From NCBI RefSeq assembly GCF_014334735.1, contig NZ_CP060587.1, forward strand, positions 310,001 through 374,000: 64,000 nucleotides of DNA, in the 5' to 3' direction. Source of the stretch: Aeromicrobium senzhongii. GTDB lineage: Bacteria; Actinomycetota; Actinomycetes; Propionibacteriales; Nocardioidaceae. Shown here piece after piece: positions 54,185-61,723 of this stretch. A model generated the notes under the pieces. That model saw nothing but the letters and a program-made list of their open reading frames with translations. It ran no database searches and was not told the DNA's origin. Position 1 is the first letter of the stretch. Each line of letters begins with the position of its first letter. The position numbers and the translations under genes are program-made.

Positions 54185-54751
54185 GTGAGCCCCATGAGCG
54201 AGAGAGCAGTCCGCGCGGTGTGCCTCTTCTGCGGTGCGCGCGACGGAGCCAGGCCCGAGTACGTCCGGGCGGCGCAGGAGTTCGGCGCCGGCCTGGCCGA
54301 GGCCGGGGTGAACCTCGTGTTCGGCGGCGGCAGCATCGGCATCATGGGCGCCGCCTCGCGGGCGGCGAAGGCCGCGAACGGCCGCGCCATCGGTGTGATC
54401 CCGAAGTCGCTGCTGGAGCGCGAGGGAGGCCGCCCCGGCGAGCCTGACCTGCACGTCGTCGACACCATGCACGAGCGCAAGGCCCTGATGCACGAGCTGT
54501 CGGACGCGTTCGTCGTCCTGCCCGGCGGACTCGGCACCTACGAGGAGTTCTTCGAGATCTTGACGTGGCGCCAGTTGGGCATCCACGACAAGCCGATCGT
54601 CGTGGTCGACATCGACGGGTACTTCGGGCCGCTGCGCGACCTCGTCGCCCACGGCGTGACCGAGGGGTTCATCAGCGAGGAGGACCACGAGCTGTGCCGC
54701 ATCGTCGACTCGGTCGACGAGGCGCTGGCCGTGCTCGGCATCGCCCGGTGA
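54185..54751 (+). CDS. LOG family protein (cytokinin riboside 5'-monophosphate phosphoribohydrolase-like)
   Basis: 188 residues. VCLFCGARDGARPEY near 10, VFGGGSIGIMGA near 42, and the lysine-decarboxylase-like motif PGGLGTYEEFFE (about 113-124) mark the TIGR00730/LOG group. These enzymes split nucleoside 5'-monophosphates to base and ribose 5-phosphate; the annotation lysine decarboxylase is historical and wrong. The 53543 frame extension runs antisense to the transporter gene and is rejected. Located upstream of proC. Confidence 0.93.
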   Translation: MSPMSERAVRAVCLFCGARDGARPEYVRAAQEFGAGLAEAGVNLVFGGGSIGIMGAASRAAKAANGRAIGVIPKSLLEREGGRPGEPDLHVVDTMHERKALMHELSDAFVVLPGGLGTYEEFFEILTWRQLGIHDKPIVVVDIDGYFGPLRDLVAHGVTEGFISEEDHELCRIVDSVDEALAVLGIAR

Positions 54752-54804
54752 GTGCCTGACGGCACGCAATCTCGGGTCGCGGCCACGATGACGCCGTCGG
54801 GAAC

Positions 54805-54810
54805 TAGGCT
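54805..54810 (+). promoter_or_regulatory. -10 box of proC
   Basis: TAGGCT ends 7 nt before the ATG at 54818. Confidence 0.6.
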
Positions 54811-54817
54811 CAGCCCC

Positions 54818-55600
54818 ATGAGGATCGCGGTCGTCGGTGGCGGCGTCATGGGTGGCACGTTGGTCGAGGCGATGGCGCGTGCCGGTCACGACGACATCGT
54901 GGTGATCGAGCGCAGCCCGGAACGCCGCGCCGAGCTCGAGGCGCAGGGCCGCTCCACGGCCGCCGACATCGAGGCCGTGGCGGGCGCCCAGGTGGTCCTA
55001 CTGGTGGTCAAGCCCCAGGACGTCGCAGCGGTGCTCCCGGCACTCGCGAGCGACCTCGATCCGGACGCGACCGTGGTCTCCCTGGCCGCCGGCGTGCGGA
55101 CGGCCACCATCGAGGACGTCCTGCCGGACACGGTGGCGGTCGTGCGCGCCATGCCGAACACGCCCGCCGTCATCGGCCGCGGGATGTTCGGGGTCTCGCC
55201 GGGGAACCGGGTCTCGAGCGAACGCCTCGACACCGTCGTCGACCTGCTCGGCGCGGGTGGCGAGGTCGTCGTCGTCGACGAGTCGCGCCAGGACGCCGTG
55301 ACGGCCGTGTCGGGCTCGGGGCCCGCCTACGTCTTCTACCTGGCCGAGCAGATGATCGCCGCCGGGATCGACGCCGGCCTGGATCCGGAGGCGGCCCGCA
55401 CCCTGACCGTCCAGACCCTCCTGGGCTCGGCGGAGCTCCTCGCGGGATCCGACGACCAGCCGGCCGAGCTGCGGCGCCGGGTGACCTCGCCGAACGGCAC
55501 GACGCACGCCGCGATCACCACCTTCGACGACCAAGGCGTGGGCGAGGGGATCCGTGCCGGCGTTCGCGCCGCCGCCGCCCGCTCCGCGGAACTAGGCTGA
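54818..55600 (+). CDS. proC: Pyrroline-5-carboxylate reductase
   Basis: 260 residues. Last step of proline synthesis, NAD(P)H reduction of P5C. N-terminal Rossmann motif VVGGGVMGGTLVEAM (5-19), VVRAMPNTPAVIGRGM near 112, and the C-terminal dimer/substrate motif AVSGSGPAYVFYLAEQM near 163 with RRRVTSPNGTTHAAI near 220. The ATG at 54818 follows TAGGCT by 7 nt. The acuC promoter lies in its last codons. Confidence 0.96.
   Translation: MRIAVVGGGVMGGTLVEAMARAGHDDIVVIERSPERRAELEAQGRSTAADIEAVAGAQVVLLVVKPQDVAAVLPALASDLDPDATVVSLAAGVRTATIEDVLPDTVAVVRAMPNTPAVIGRGMFGVSPGNRVSSERLDTVVDLLGAGGEVVVVDESRQDAVTAVSGSGPAYVFYLAEQMIAAGIDAGLDPEAARTLTVQTLLGSAELLAGSDDQPAELRRRVTSPNGTTHAAITTFDDQGVGEGIRAGVRAAAARSAELG
55593..55598 (+). 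promoter_or_regulatory. -10 box of acuC
   Basis: TAGGCT overlapping the end of proC, 6 nt before the ATG at 55605. Confidence 0.6.
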
Positions 55601-55604
55601 CGCC

Positions 55605-56780
55605 ATGGAAGATCGCGCCGTCGTGGTGTTCGACGAACGCCTGACCGAGTACGACTTCGGGCCCTCGCACCCGATGGCGCCGGTGCGGGTCAAGCTGACG
55701 ATGGCTCTGGCCGACGAGCTGGGCGTCCTCGAGGGCCTCGACGTGGTGGGTGCCCGCCAGGCCACCGAGCAGGAGCTGCTGAGCGTCCACACGCACGACT
55801 ACGTCGAACGGGTCGTGAACCTGAGCAAGCACCCGACGCACACCGACTCCGCGCACGGCCTGGGCACCGAGGACAACCCGGTCTTCCGCGGCATGCACGA
55901 CGCCAGTGCGCTGATCGCCGGCGCCAGCCTCGAGGCGGCCCGCCTGGTCTGGACCGGCGAGCGCAAGCGGGCGATCAACGTCAGCGGCGGCCTGCACCAC
56001 GCCATGCCCGGGCGGGCCAGTGGCTTCTGCGTCTACAACGACGTCGCGATGGGCATTAAGTGGATGCTCGACCACGGCGCCCAGAAGATCGTCTACATCG
56101 ACGTCGACGCCCATCACGGCGACGGCGTGCAGGCGATCTTCTACCACGACCCCCGGGTGCTGACGATCTCCTTGCACGAGTCGCCGAAGACGCTCTTCCC
56201 GGGCACCGGCTACTCGACCGAGATCGGTGCCGAGGGAGCCGAGGGATCGGCCGTCAACGTGCCGCTGCCGCCGGGCACCTCGGATGCGGGCTGGCTGCGC
56301 GCGTTCCACGCGGTCGTGCCGGCGATCGTGCGCGAGTTCGGCCCCGAGGTCATCGTCAGCCAGCACGGCTGCGACTCGCACATGGACGATCCGCTGACGA
56401 ACCTGATGCTCAGCGTCGACGGGCAGCGGGCCTCCTACCTCGCGGTGCGCGACCTGGCCGAGGAGGTCACCGAGGGCAAGTGGCTGGCCACCGGTGGTGG
56501 CGGCTACGCGGTCGTGGACGTGGTGCCGCGCGCCTGGGGCCACCTGCTGGCGATCGTCAGCGGGAATCCTCTCCCGCCCGAGACCGAGACCCCGGAGCGC
56601 TGGCGCCGGGCCGTCGAGGAGCTGCGCGGCCAGCCTGCGCCGACCCGGATGACTGACGGTCGCCGGGCGCTCTACCGCCCCTGGGAGGAGGGCTACGACC
56701 CCGCGTCGTGGCTCGATCGCTCGATCCAGGCGACCCGGACGGAAACTTTTCCTCTGAATGGCCTTGATCCCTCGTATTGA
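55605..56780 (+). CDS. acuC: AcuC-type class I histone-deacetylase-like protein
   Basis: 391 residues. Catalytic features of the HDAC superfamily: SGGLHHAMPGRASGFCVYND with the His pair (about 127-146), YIDVDAHHGDGVQ with zinc ligands (about 165-177), QHGCDSHMDDPL near 255, and GGGGYAVVD near 299. AcuC deacetylates acetyl-CoA synthetase and possibly other acetyl-lysine proteins. It starts from its own promoter inside the end of proC. The C-terminal tail of about 35 residues (after RRALYRPWEEGYD) is family-typical. Confidence 0.94.
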   Translation: MEDRAVVVFDERLTEYDFGPSHPMAPVRVKLTMALADELGVLEGLDVVGARQATEQELLSVHTHDYVERVVNLSKHPTHTDSAHGLGTEDNPVFRGMHDASALIAGASLEAARLVWTGERKRAINVSGGLHHAMPGRASGFCVYNDVAMGIKWMLDHGAQKIVYIDVDAHHGDGVQAIFYHDPRVLTISLHESPKTLFPGTGYSTEIGAEGAEGSAVNVPLPPGTSDAGWLRAFHAVVPAIVREFGPEVIVSQHGCDSHMDDPLTNLMLSVDGQRASYLAVRDLAEEVTEGKWLATGGGGYAVVDVVPRAWGHLLAIVSGNPLPPETETPERWRRAVEELRGQPAPTRMTDGRRALYRPWEEGYDPASWLDRSIQATRTETFPLNGLDPSY

Positions 56781-56844
56781 GGTAATTTCCCGGTGTAACT
56801 GGGTGTTTCAGTGTACGCAGGCGGTACAAAAGGCGGCCGGGATA

Positions 56845-56859
56845 GGCGTAAGGTACGCC
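56845..56859. promoter_or_regulatory. Palindrome upstream of the HTH gene
   Basis: GGCGTA-AGG-TACGCC, a perfect 6-3-6 dyad in the 211-bp spacer between acuC and the excisionase-type HTH gene. The spacer is AT-richer than its surroundings. Possible operator; no regulator identified. Confidence 0.4.
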
Positions 56860-56924
56860 GGGCATCGACGAGTTTCAAATAATGTGTTCCCACCGGACTC
56901 ATCTGCCACTAGTCTTCACAACAA

Positions 56925-56970
56925 GCACGCGCGCTCACTCTCCGGTGGGGAAGCCGGAGAGCGCGCGTGC
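56925..56970 (+). promoter_or_regulatory. Long hairpin just before the HTH gene
   Basis: GCACGCGCGCTC ... TCCGG pairs with CCGGAGAGCGCGCGTGC to give a 17-bp stem with one 4-nt bulge. A TAGTCT box (56910-56915) ends 9 nt upstream, so the hairpin would sit at the extreme 5' end of the mRNA, and the GGGAGG ribosome site follows it by a few bases. It may protect the message or control translation. Confidence 0.55.
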
Positions 56971-56991
56971 CCCTGGGAGGATGGTGTGGAG

Positions 56992-57177
56992 ATGTCTGAG
57001 GGAACCCGTTTCATGACCGTTGCCGAGGTCGCGGACCAGATCCGTGTCTCGAAGATGACGGTGTACCGACTCGTGCATTCCGGCGAACTCGAAGCCGTGC
57101 GTGTGGGCCGTTCCTTCCGTGTGCCCGAGCACGCGGTCGAGGAACTGCTGAGCAAGTCGTTCTACCAAGCCGGCTGA
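56992..57177 (+). CDS. Excisionase-family helix-turn-helix DNA-binding protein
   Basis: 61 residues. TVAEVADQIRVSKMTVYRLV is a winged helix-turn-helix of the MerR/excisionase (HTH_17) type, followed by HSGELEAVRVGRSFRVP forming the wing and a C-terminal helix. Proteins of this size are almost invariably found just before bS22 in actinobacteria; the target is not known to me. Although the family name is excisionase, no phage or integrase gene is nearby. The ATG at 56992 has GGGAGG about 11 nt upstream. Longer frames from 56758 pass through a strong hairpin and are unlikely. Confidence 0.88.
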   Translation: MSEGTRFMTVAEVADQIRVSKMTVYRLVHSGELEAVRVGRSFRVPEHAVEELLSKSFYQAG

Positions 57178-57311
57178 CGCGTCCGGCGGTTCGCAGGGGG
57201 GCGGACCGCCGGGGCGACAGTCGTGCCTACGCCACCGCGTGTGCGCCAGGTGGATGCGATCGCCTAGTGTTTGGTCTGTCCTGTGTGTGAAAGATCAGAT
57301 TGAGGTGAGTC

Positions 57312-57413
57312 GTGGGTTCTGTCATCAAGAAGCGCCGTAAGCGGATGTCGAAGAAGAAGCACCGCAAGATGCTGAAGCGCACTCGCGTCCAGCGTCGCCG
57401 TCTGGGCAAGTGA
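57312..57413 (+). CDS. bS22: Small ribosomal subunit protein bS22 (AURKAIP1/COX24-type)
   Basis: 33 residues, very basic ([12 protein letters not shown] and on, ending RRRLGK), essentially identical in length and sequence to mycobacterial bS22, a 30S/intersubunit bridge protein of actinobacterial ribosomes. It is too short for most gene callers. The GTG at 57312 is preceded by GAGGTGA. The epimerase gene begins 3 nt after its stop, so the two may be co-transcribed. Confidence 0.94.
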   Translation: MGSVIKKRRKRMSKKKHRKMLKRTRVQRRRLGK

Positions 57414-57416
57414 CCG

Positions 57417-58391
57417 ATGTCCGGGGTCGTCCTCGTCACGGGCGCGGCCACGCCCGGCGTGGCTCGCGCCGCGCGGCGCATCGCTGAAGCGGGTGACGTC
57501 AGGGTCGTAGCAGTCGACACGACCTTGCCCACCGACGATCTCGGGTCAGTCAAATTCGTGCGTGCGGACATCCGCACGCCGGTCATCTCCAAGGTTCTCG
57601 CCGTCGAGGACATCGACACCGTGGTCCACATGGATCTGGCGCCGATGCGCTCGCGCGGTGGCGGAAGCGCCACCAAGGAGATCAATGTCATCGGCACGAT
57701 GCAGGTGCTGGCGGCGTGCCAGCGGGCCGACACGGTCCGCCGCGTCGTTCTGGCCAGCAGCGCCGCCGTCTATGGCGCGTCGCCGCGCGACCCGGCGGTG
57801 TTCACCGAGTCCGCGACGGCCCGCGGCGGCACGAAGTCGGGCTTCGCCAAGGACATCGTCGAGGTCGAGGGGTACACCCGCGGCTTCGCTCGGCGGCGTC
57901 CCGACGTGTGTGTGACGACCCTGCGTATGGCGCAGTGGCTCTCTCCGCACTTCCCGACGGTCCTGGGCACCTACTTCTCGAACCCGGTCCTGCCGGTGCC
58001 GATGGGCTTCGACGCCCGTCTGCAGCTGTTGCATCCCGATGACGCGTTCGAGGTGATCTCCCGCGCCGCGCTGGAGGACCACCCCGGCACGTTCAACGTC
58101 GCGGGCGACGGCGTGCTGATGCTGACGCAGGCGGCTCGCCTCCTGGGCAAGCCGACGCTGCCGATCCCGCCGGTGGGCTTCGGCTCGGTCCTGCGCCGCA
58201 TGGTGCACTTCATGGGCTCTGACGTGTCCCCGGGCGTCCACCGTCTGCTGACCTACGGCCGCGTGCTGGACACCACCGCGTTGCGGGAGATCTTCGGCTA
58301 CAGTCCCCGGCACACGACGCGCGAGACCTTCGAGTGGTACGCCGAGACGGCGCGCCCGGGTCTGTTGCACGCATGGGGGATCACGCGATGA
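57417..58391 (+). CDS. NAD-dependent epimerase/dehydratase family (extended SDR) protein
   Basis: 324 residues. The Rossmann motif is VLVTGAATPGVARAA (about 4-18), slightly off the usual TGxxGxxG. VVLASSAAVYGASP near 100 has the catalytic Ser; the usual Tyr-x3-Lys is not obvious (SGFAKDIVEVEGY), so catalysis is uncertain and it may be an atypical SDR. It likely acts on a nucleotide sugar or lipid-linked sugar. Its stop overlaps the start of the acyltransferase gene (ATGA), the conserved actinobacterial pair. Confidence 0.85.
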   Translation: MSGVVLVTGAATPGVARAARRIAEAGDVRVVAVDTTLPTDDLGSVKFVRADIRTPVISKVLAVEDIDTVVHMDLAPMRSRGGGSATKEINVIGTMQVLAACQRADTVRRVVLASSAAVYGASPRDPAVFTESATARGGTKSGFAKDIVEVEGYTRGFARRRPDVCVTTLRMAQWLSPHFPTVLGTYFSNPVLPVPMGFDARLQLLHPDDAFEVISRAALEDHPGTFNVAGDGVLMLTQAARLLGKPTLPIPPVGFGSVLRRMVHFMGSDVSPGVHRLLTYGRVLDTTALREIFGYSPRHTTRETFEWYAETARPGLLHAWGITR

Positions 58392-59731
58392 ACGACAACC
58401 TGAAGGGGATCGGCACGTCCGGTCCGGCCGGTCGAGGCAACGGCTCGACGTCGCCGTCGCGCGCCGCCCGGTCGTTGGCCGGACCCGCCGCAGGCAAGTC
58501 GGCAGCGCGCAAGCCCTCGGCGAAGAAGGCTGCTGCGGCGGCGGACGACGGGAAGCCTGCCGCGAAGAAGGCGGCCCCGAAGAAGCCTGCCGCGAAGAAG
58601 ACTGCGGCGGCCAAGAAGACCGCAGCCGCGAAGAAGACCACCGCGACCCGGAAGACGGCCGCGAAGAAGGCGACGAAGCAGACGGCGGCGGTCCAGCCGA
58701 CCGAGCCGTCCGGCGTACGCGAGTCCGTGGCGCCGGAGCCCGCCGAGGAGCCGACGACCTCGACCCGCGAGCGCCATCTGCACGCCGTGCCCGAGGACGA
58801 CGGACCCGGCCAGCAGGAGCCTCCGCGCGAGGCGACCGCCGATCTGGATCCCGAGGACGTCGCCGCCGCGTTCGCCGAGGGAGCGCGCCGTCTCCTCGGA
58901 ACCGACTGGCAGGCGACGATGACCGACATCGCCGTCAGCCTGCGTCGTCGGCTCTCGGGTGACTACTCGGTCGATGAGTTCGGGATGGATCCCGAGGTCG
59001 TCGACCTGCTGTCGCACCTGGTCGAGCCGCTGGCCGAGAGCTGGTTCCGCCTCCAGGTCCGCGGGATCGAGAACATCCCCGCCGACGGTGGGGCGCTGCT
59101 CGTGGCCAACCACTCCGGCACCGTGCCCGTCGACGGCCTCATCACCGGCTACGCGGTGCGCAAGTACGCCGGGCGGCCGATCCGGCCCCTGGGCGCCGAC
59201 CTGGTCTTCCGGCTGCCGTACGTCGGTCAGATCGCGCGCAAGATGGGTGCCACCCTCGCGTGCGCCGAGGACGCCGAGCGACTGCTCACCTCCGGCGAGC
59301 TCGCCGCGGTGTGGCCCGAGGGCTTCAAGGGCGTCGGCAAGCCGTTCAGCGAGCGCTACAAGCTGCAGCGGTTCGGCCGCGGCGGCTTCGTCTCGTCGGC
59401 CATGCGGGCCCAGGTGCCGATCATCCCCGTCTCGATCGTCGGTGCCGAGGAGATCTACCCGCTGATCGGCAACATCCCCTCGCTCGCGCGACTGCTGGGC
59501 GTGCCGTACATCCCGATCACGCCGTTCTTCCCGTTGCTCGGCCCGCTGGGACTCGTCCCGCTGCCGAGCAAGTGGATCATCGAGTTCGGTGAGCCGATCC
59601 GGACCGACGCGTACCCGCCCGAGTCCGCCGACGACCCGATGCTGCTGTTCAACGTCACCGACCAGGTGCGCGAGACGATTCAGCAGACGCTCTACAACCT
59701 GCTCGTCGAGCGCGGCAACCCCTTCGTCTGA
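58388..59731 (+). CDS. Lysophospholipid acyltransferase family protein with histone-H1-like N-terminal tail
   Basis: 447 residues. Residues about 36-100 are a Lys/Ala/Pro-rich tail of repeated AAKK, APKK and AAKKT units like the C-tails of HupB or histone H1. From about 195 comes the LPLAT_MGAT-like domain: NHSGTVPVD near 240 (His, with the Asp seven residues on rather than five), AVWPEGFKGVGKPF near 309, GRGGFVSSAM near 331. It would acylate a glycerolipid or wax-type substrate at the membrane. The tail may bind nucleic acid or the acidic membrane surface. Start at 58388 overlaps the epimerase stop; the 58334 alternative lies within the epimerase. Confidence 0.88.
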   Translation: MNDNLKGIGTSGPAGRGNGSTSPSRAARSLAGPAAGKSAARKPSAKKAAAAADDGKPAAKKAAPKKPAAKKTAAAKKTAAAKKTTATRKTAAKKATKQTAAVQPTEPSGVRESVAPEPAEEPTTSTRERHLHAVPEDDGPGQQEPPREATADLDPEDVAAAFAEGARRLLGTDWQATMTDIAVSLRRRLSGDYSVDEFGMDPEVVDLLSHLVEPLAESWFRLQVRGIENIPADGGALLVANHSGTVPVDGLITGYAVRKYAGRPIRPLGADLVFRLPYVGQIARKMGATLACAEDAERLLTSGELAAVWPEGFKGVGKPFSERYKLQRFGRGGFVSSAMRAQVPIIPVSIVGAEEIYPLIGNIPSLARLLGVPYIPITPFFPLLGPLGLVPLPSKWIIEFGEPIRTDAYPPESADDPMLLFNVTDQVRETIQQTLYNLLVERGNPFV

Positions 59732-59782
59732 CGCCCGAGCCGGGCGGCGCGGCATGTCCCGCGCCGGCACCTCTGCTCCGGC

Positions 59783-61615
59783 TCAGCCGATCCGCCGACG
59801 CAGCGCCCGGCGCGCCCGCTGTGCGATCCCCGCGCCGCCGGACGGCGGGTCCGCCGGCGTGGCCGGGCGGGACTCCTGGGGCTGCGCCTGCAGGACGAGG
59901 ATCATCTGGTGGGGGTCCACCGCGTTCCAGTCGCGACCCACGACCTTCCAGCCGTGGCGCTTGAAGAACAACGGCGACACCGTGGCGTCGCCGGACCACG
60001 GGGCGGGGTCTCCGTCCTCGGGGAGGTGGGCGATGCCGTGCTCGCGGTGCTCAGCACGCAACGCGGCCGGGTCGGCGCCCCGCTGCGGCGCCCGCAGGGC
60101 CCAGAAGTCGGTCGGACGCACGGTGATGACGAAGATGCCGCCGGGCTTCAGCACCTGGCGGGTGGCCTCCAGCACGGCGAGCGCACTCGGTACGGGCAGG
60201 TGGGTGAAGAGGGAGAACGAATAGGCCAGGTCGAACATCGTGCCGTCGACCGGCATCACGTCCGGTGCCTCGTCGCACTGGCGCAACTGTGCCGCCACGC
60301 CGCTCTCCCGGCATGCCTCCAGCGCCGCGGGGCGGGCGTCGACTCCCCACAGCGCGGACGGATCCGTGTAGCGGTACATCAGCCGCAGGTCTCGGCCGTA
60401 GCCGACGCCGACGTCGAGGATGGTCCTGCCCTCGAGACGTTTGCCGGTGTGTCGCAGGTAGGCCGTCTCGACCGAGCGGACGAAGGCGGTCGCCTGGGGG
60501 AGGAGGTCCTGACCGGACGCACCGGTCCACCCCTGCTGCACCGCCGGGGAGGCCATCGCCGGGAGGAGTCGGCTCAGCCCCGGGTGCGCCGGGTCGGGCA
60601 GGCTCCACATGAACTCCGCGAACTCGTCGACGGACAGTCGGCGCAGCTGCTTCACGGCGCGTCCGGAGTCCTGCGGCTCGGCGAGGGACAGCTCCTCGGC
60701 GCGCTTGACGATCCGCTGGGCCGGGTGGGTCAACCGGGGTCGGTGCCGCGGCTGAGCGGTGGCGGCGACCGATGGCGGCGGCGGCCCCTCACCGAGCAGA
60801 TCGGCGTACTCGGCCCGGTTCCACGGGTGATTCCAGTTGCTGATCGGCGTGGCCCAGTCCGGCCCGTACGTGATCTGCAGGTACTCCTCGAGCCGGGCGG
60901 GCATCTTCACCTTGACGCCGAGGAAGTCGACCTCCTGGGCAGGCAGGACCTGATCGACCGCCAGACCGCGGCGCGCGCTGGGGAACCACGAGACCCGATC
61001 GCCCTCGATGAGCCCGACGAACACGTCGACGTGGTGGTCGTCGCCCCACCTGGCCTTGCGATGCGTCGGCAGGTCGCCGGAGACCTCACACCCGGCGTCG
61101 AGCAGGACGGCCGAGGTCAGCTCGAGTGCCTCGGTCAGCGACGGCACCTCGGCGGAGTCGAACGCCACGATGAGATCGAGATCGTCGTCGTGCGGGATGA
61201 AGTCGCCGTCGCGCACGTGCGCGAGCACCGAGCCGAACCCCAGCATCACCCCCGCGCCGACTCCCTCGAGCATCTCGATGATCCGGTTCGCCCCCTGCAG
61301 GTACCGGACCTTCTCGTCGTGCGACCAGAAGCGGAAGCTGCGCAGGACGCCGTGGTTGGTCCACTCCCGGCCTTGCCCGAACAGGTAGTTCACGTTCAGC
61401 GACTCGATGAACTCCCGCTTCTGCAGGTCGTCGAGCGCGGCCGTGCCCCGCAGGCCGTGGTATGCGTCGGTCCGATCACCGGCCAGGACCTGACGGGTCA
61501 GCAGCTGCACGACCTCCTGCCACGGCACCCCGGGCTCTGCGACCGGCGTGTCCGGGTCGGTGACCAGTTGCCGGATCGCCGTGTCGACCCACGTCCGACT
61601 CCACGTGCTGGACAT
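59783..61615 (-). CDS. LicD-like nucleotidyltransferase fused to a class I SAM methyltransferase
   Basis: 610 residues. Residues about 105-260 match the LicD/fukutin-related fold (FGSVLAHVRDGDFIPHDDDLD near 125-145 with the metal-binding Asp run; WGDDHHVDVFVG near 187). Residues about 395-580 are a methyltransferase: ILDVGVGYGRDLRLMYRY is the SAM loop, and VLKPGGIFVITVRP is a later motif. A short Arg-rich tail ends the protein. LicD proteins attach phosphocholine or other phosphodiesters to surface glycans; fusion to a methyltransferase suggests joint decoration. The start at 61615 is coupled (TGATG) to an upstream 18-codon ORF. Confidence 0.83.
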   Translation of the reverse strand: MSSTWSRTWVDTAIRQLVTDPDTPVAEPGVPWQEVVQLLTRQVLAGDRTDAYHGLRGTAALDDLQKREFIESLNVNYLFGQGREWTNHGVLRSFRFWSHDEKVRYLQGANRIIEMLEGVGAGVMLGFGSVLAHVRDGDFIPHDDDLDLIVAFDSAEVPSLTEALELTSAVLLDAGCEVSGDLPTHRKARWGDDHHVDVFVGLIEGDRVSWFPSARRGLAVDQVLPAQEVDFLGVKVKMPARLEEYLQITYGPDWATPISNWNHPWNRAEYADLLGEGPPPPSVAATAQPRHRPRLTHPAQRIVKRAEELSLAEPQDSGRAVKQLRRLSVDEFAEFMWSLPDPAHPGLSRLLPAMASPAVQQGWTGASGQDLLPQATAFVRSVETAYLRHTGKRLEGRTILDVGVGYGRDLRLMYRYTDPSALWGVDARPAALEACRESGVAAQLRQCDEAPDVMPVDGTMFDLAYSFSLFTHLPVPSALAVLEATRQVLKPGGIFVITVRPTDFWALRAPQRGADPAALRAEHREHGIAHLPEDGDPAPWSGDATVSPLFFKRHGWKVVGRDWNAVDPHQMILVLQAQPQESRPATPADPPSGGAGIAQRARRALRRRIG

Positions 61616-61671
61616 CAACGCTCCCCAGGCGAAGCCGCGGCGGCCAGGACGCACGGGGGAAGGACCGTCAT
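61615..61671 (-). CDS. Leaderless 18-residue upstream ORF (putative leader peptide)
   Basis: MTVLPPCVLAAAASPGER, 18 codons plus TGA. The ATG is 6 nt after a TAGGGT box on the minus strand, so it would be the first codon of the transcript, and its TGA shares a base with the ATG of the LicD-methyltransferase gene (TGATG). This arrangement implies that the downstream gene is translated by reinitiation. Whether the peptide has sensing or regulatory function cannot be told from sequence. Confidence 0.6.
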   Translation of the reverse strand: MTVLPPCVLAAAASPGER

Positions 61672-61677
61672 GCGACG

Positions 61678-61683
61678 ACCCTA
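61678..61683 (-). promoter_or_regulatory. -10 box for the leader ORF and LicD-methyltransferase gene
   Basis: TAGGGT on the minus strand, 6 nt before the ATG at 61671. It is 41 bp from the stop of the upstream glycosyltransferase gene, so the downstream unit has its own promoter. Confidence 0.6.
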
Positions 61684-61723
61684 GGGGATCGCCGAACCGG
61701 AGCCTCGTGGGCCGGCAGCGGGG

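Noticed and set aside
54185..54751. Lysine decarboxylase
   Set aside because: The PGGxGTxxE motif and size are those of LOG phosphoribohydrolases, for which that old name is a known misannotation.
56992..57177. Excisionase annotation as evidence of a prophage
   Set aside because: The gene sits in conserved core synteny with bS22; no integrase, phage or att site nearby.
57227..57733. Minus-strand 168-residue ORF over bS22 and the epimerase start
   Set aside because: Antisense to two clear genes and without recognisable domains.
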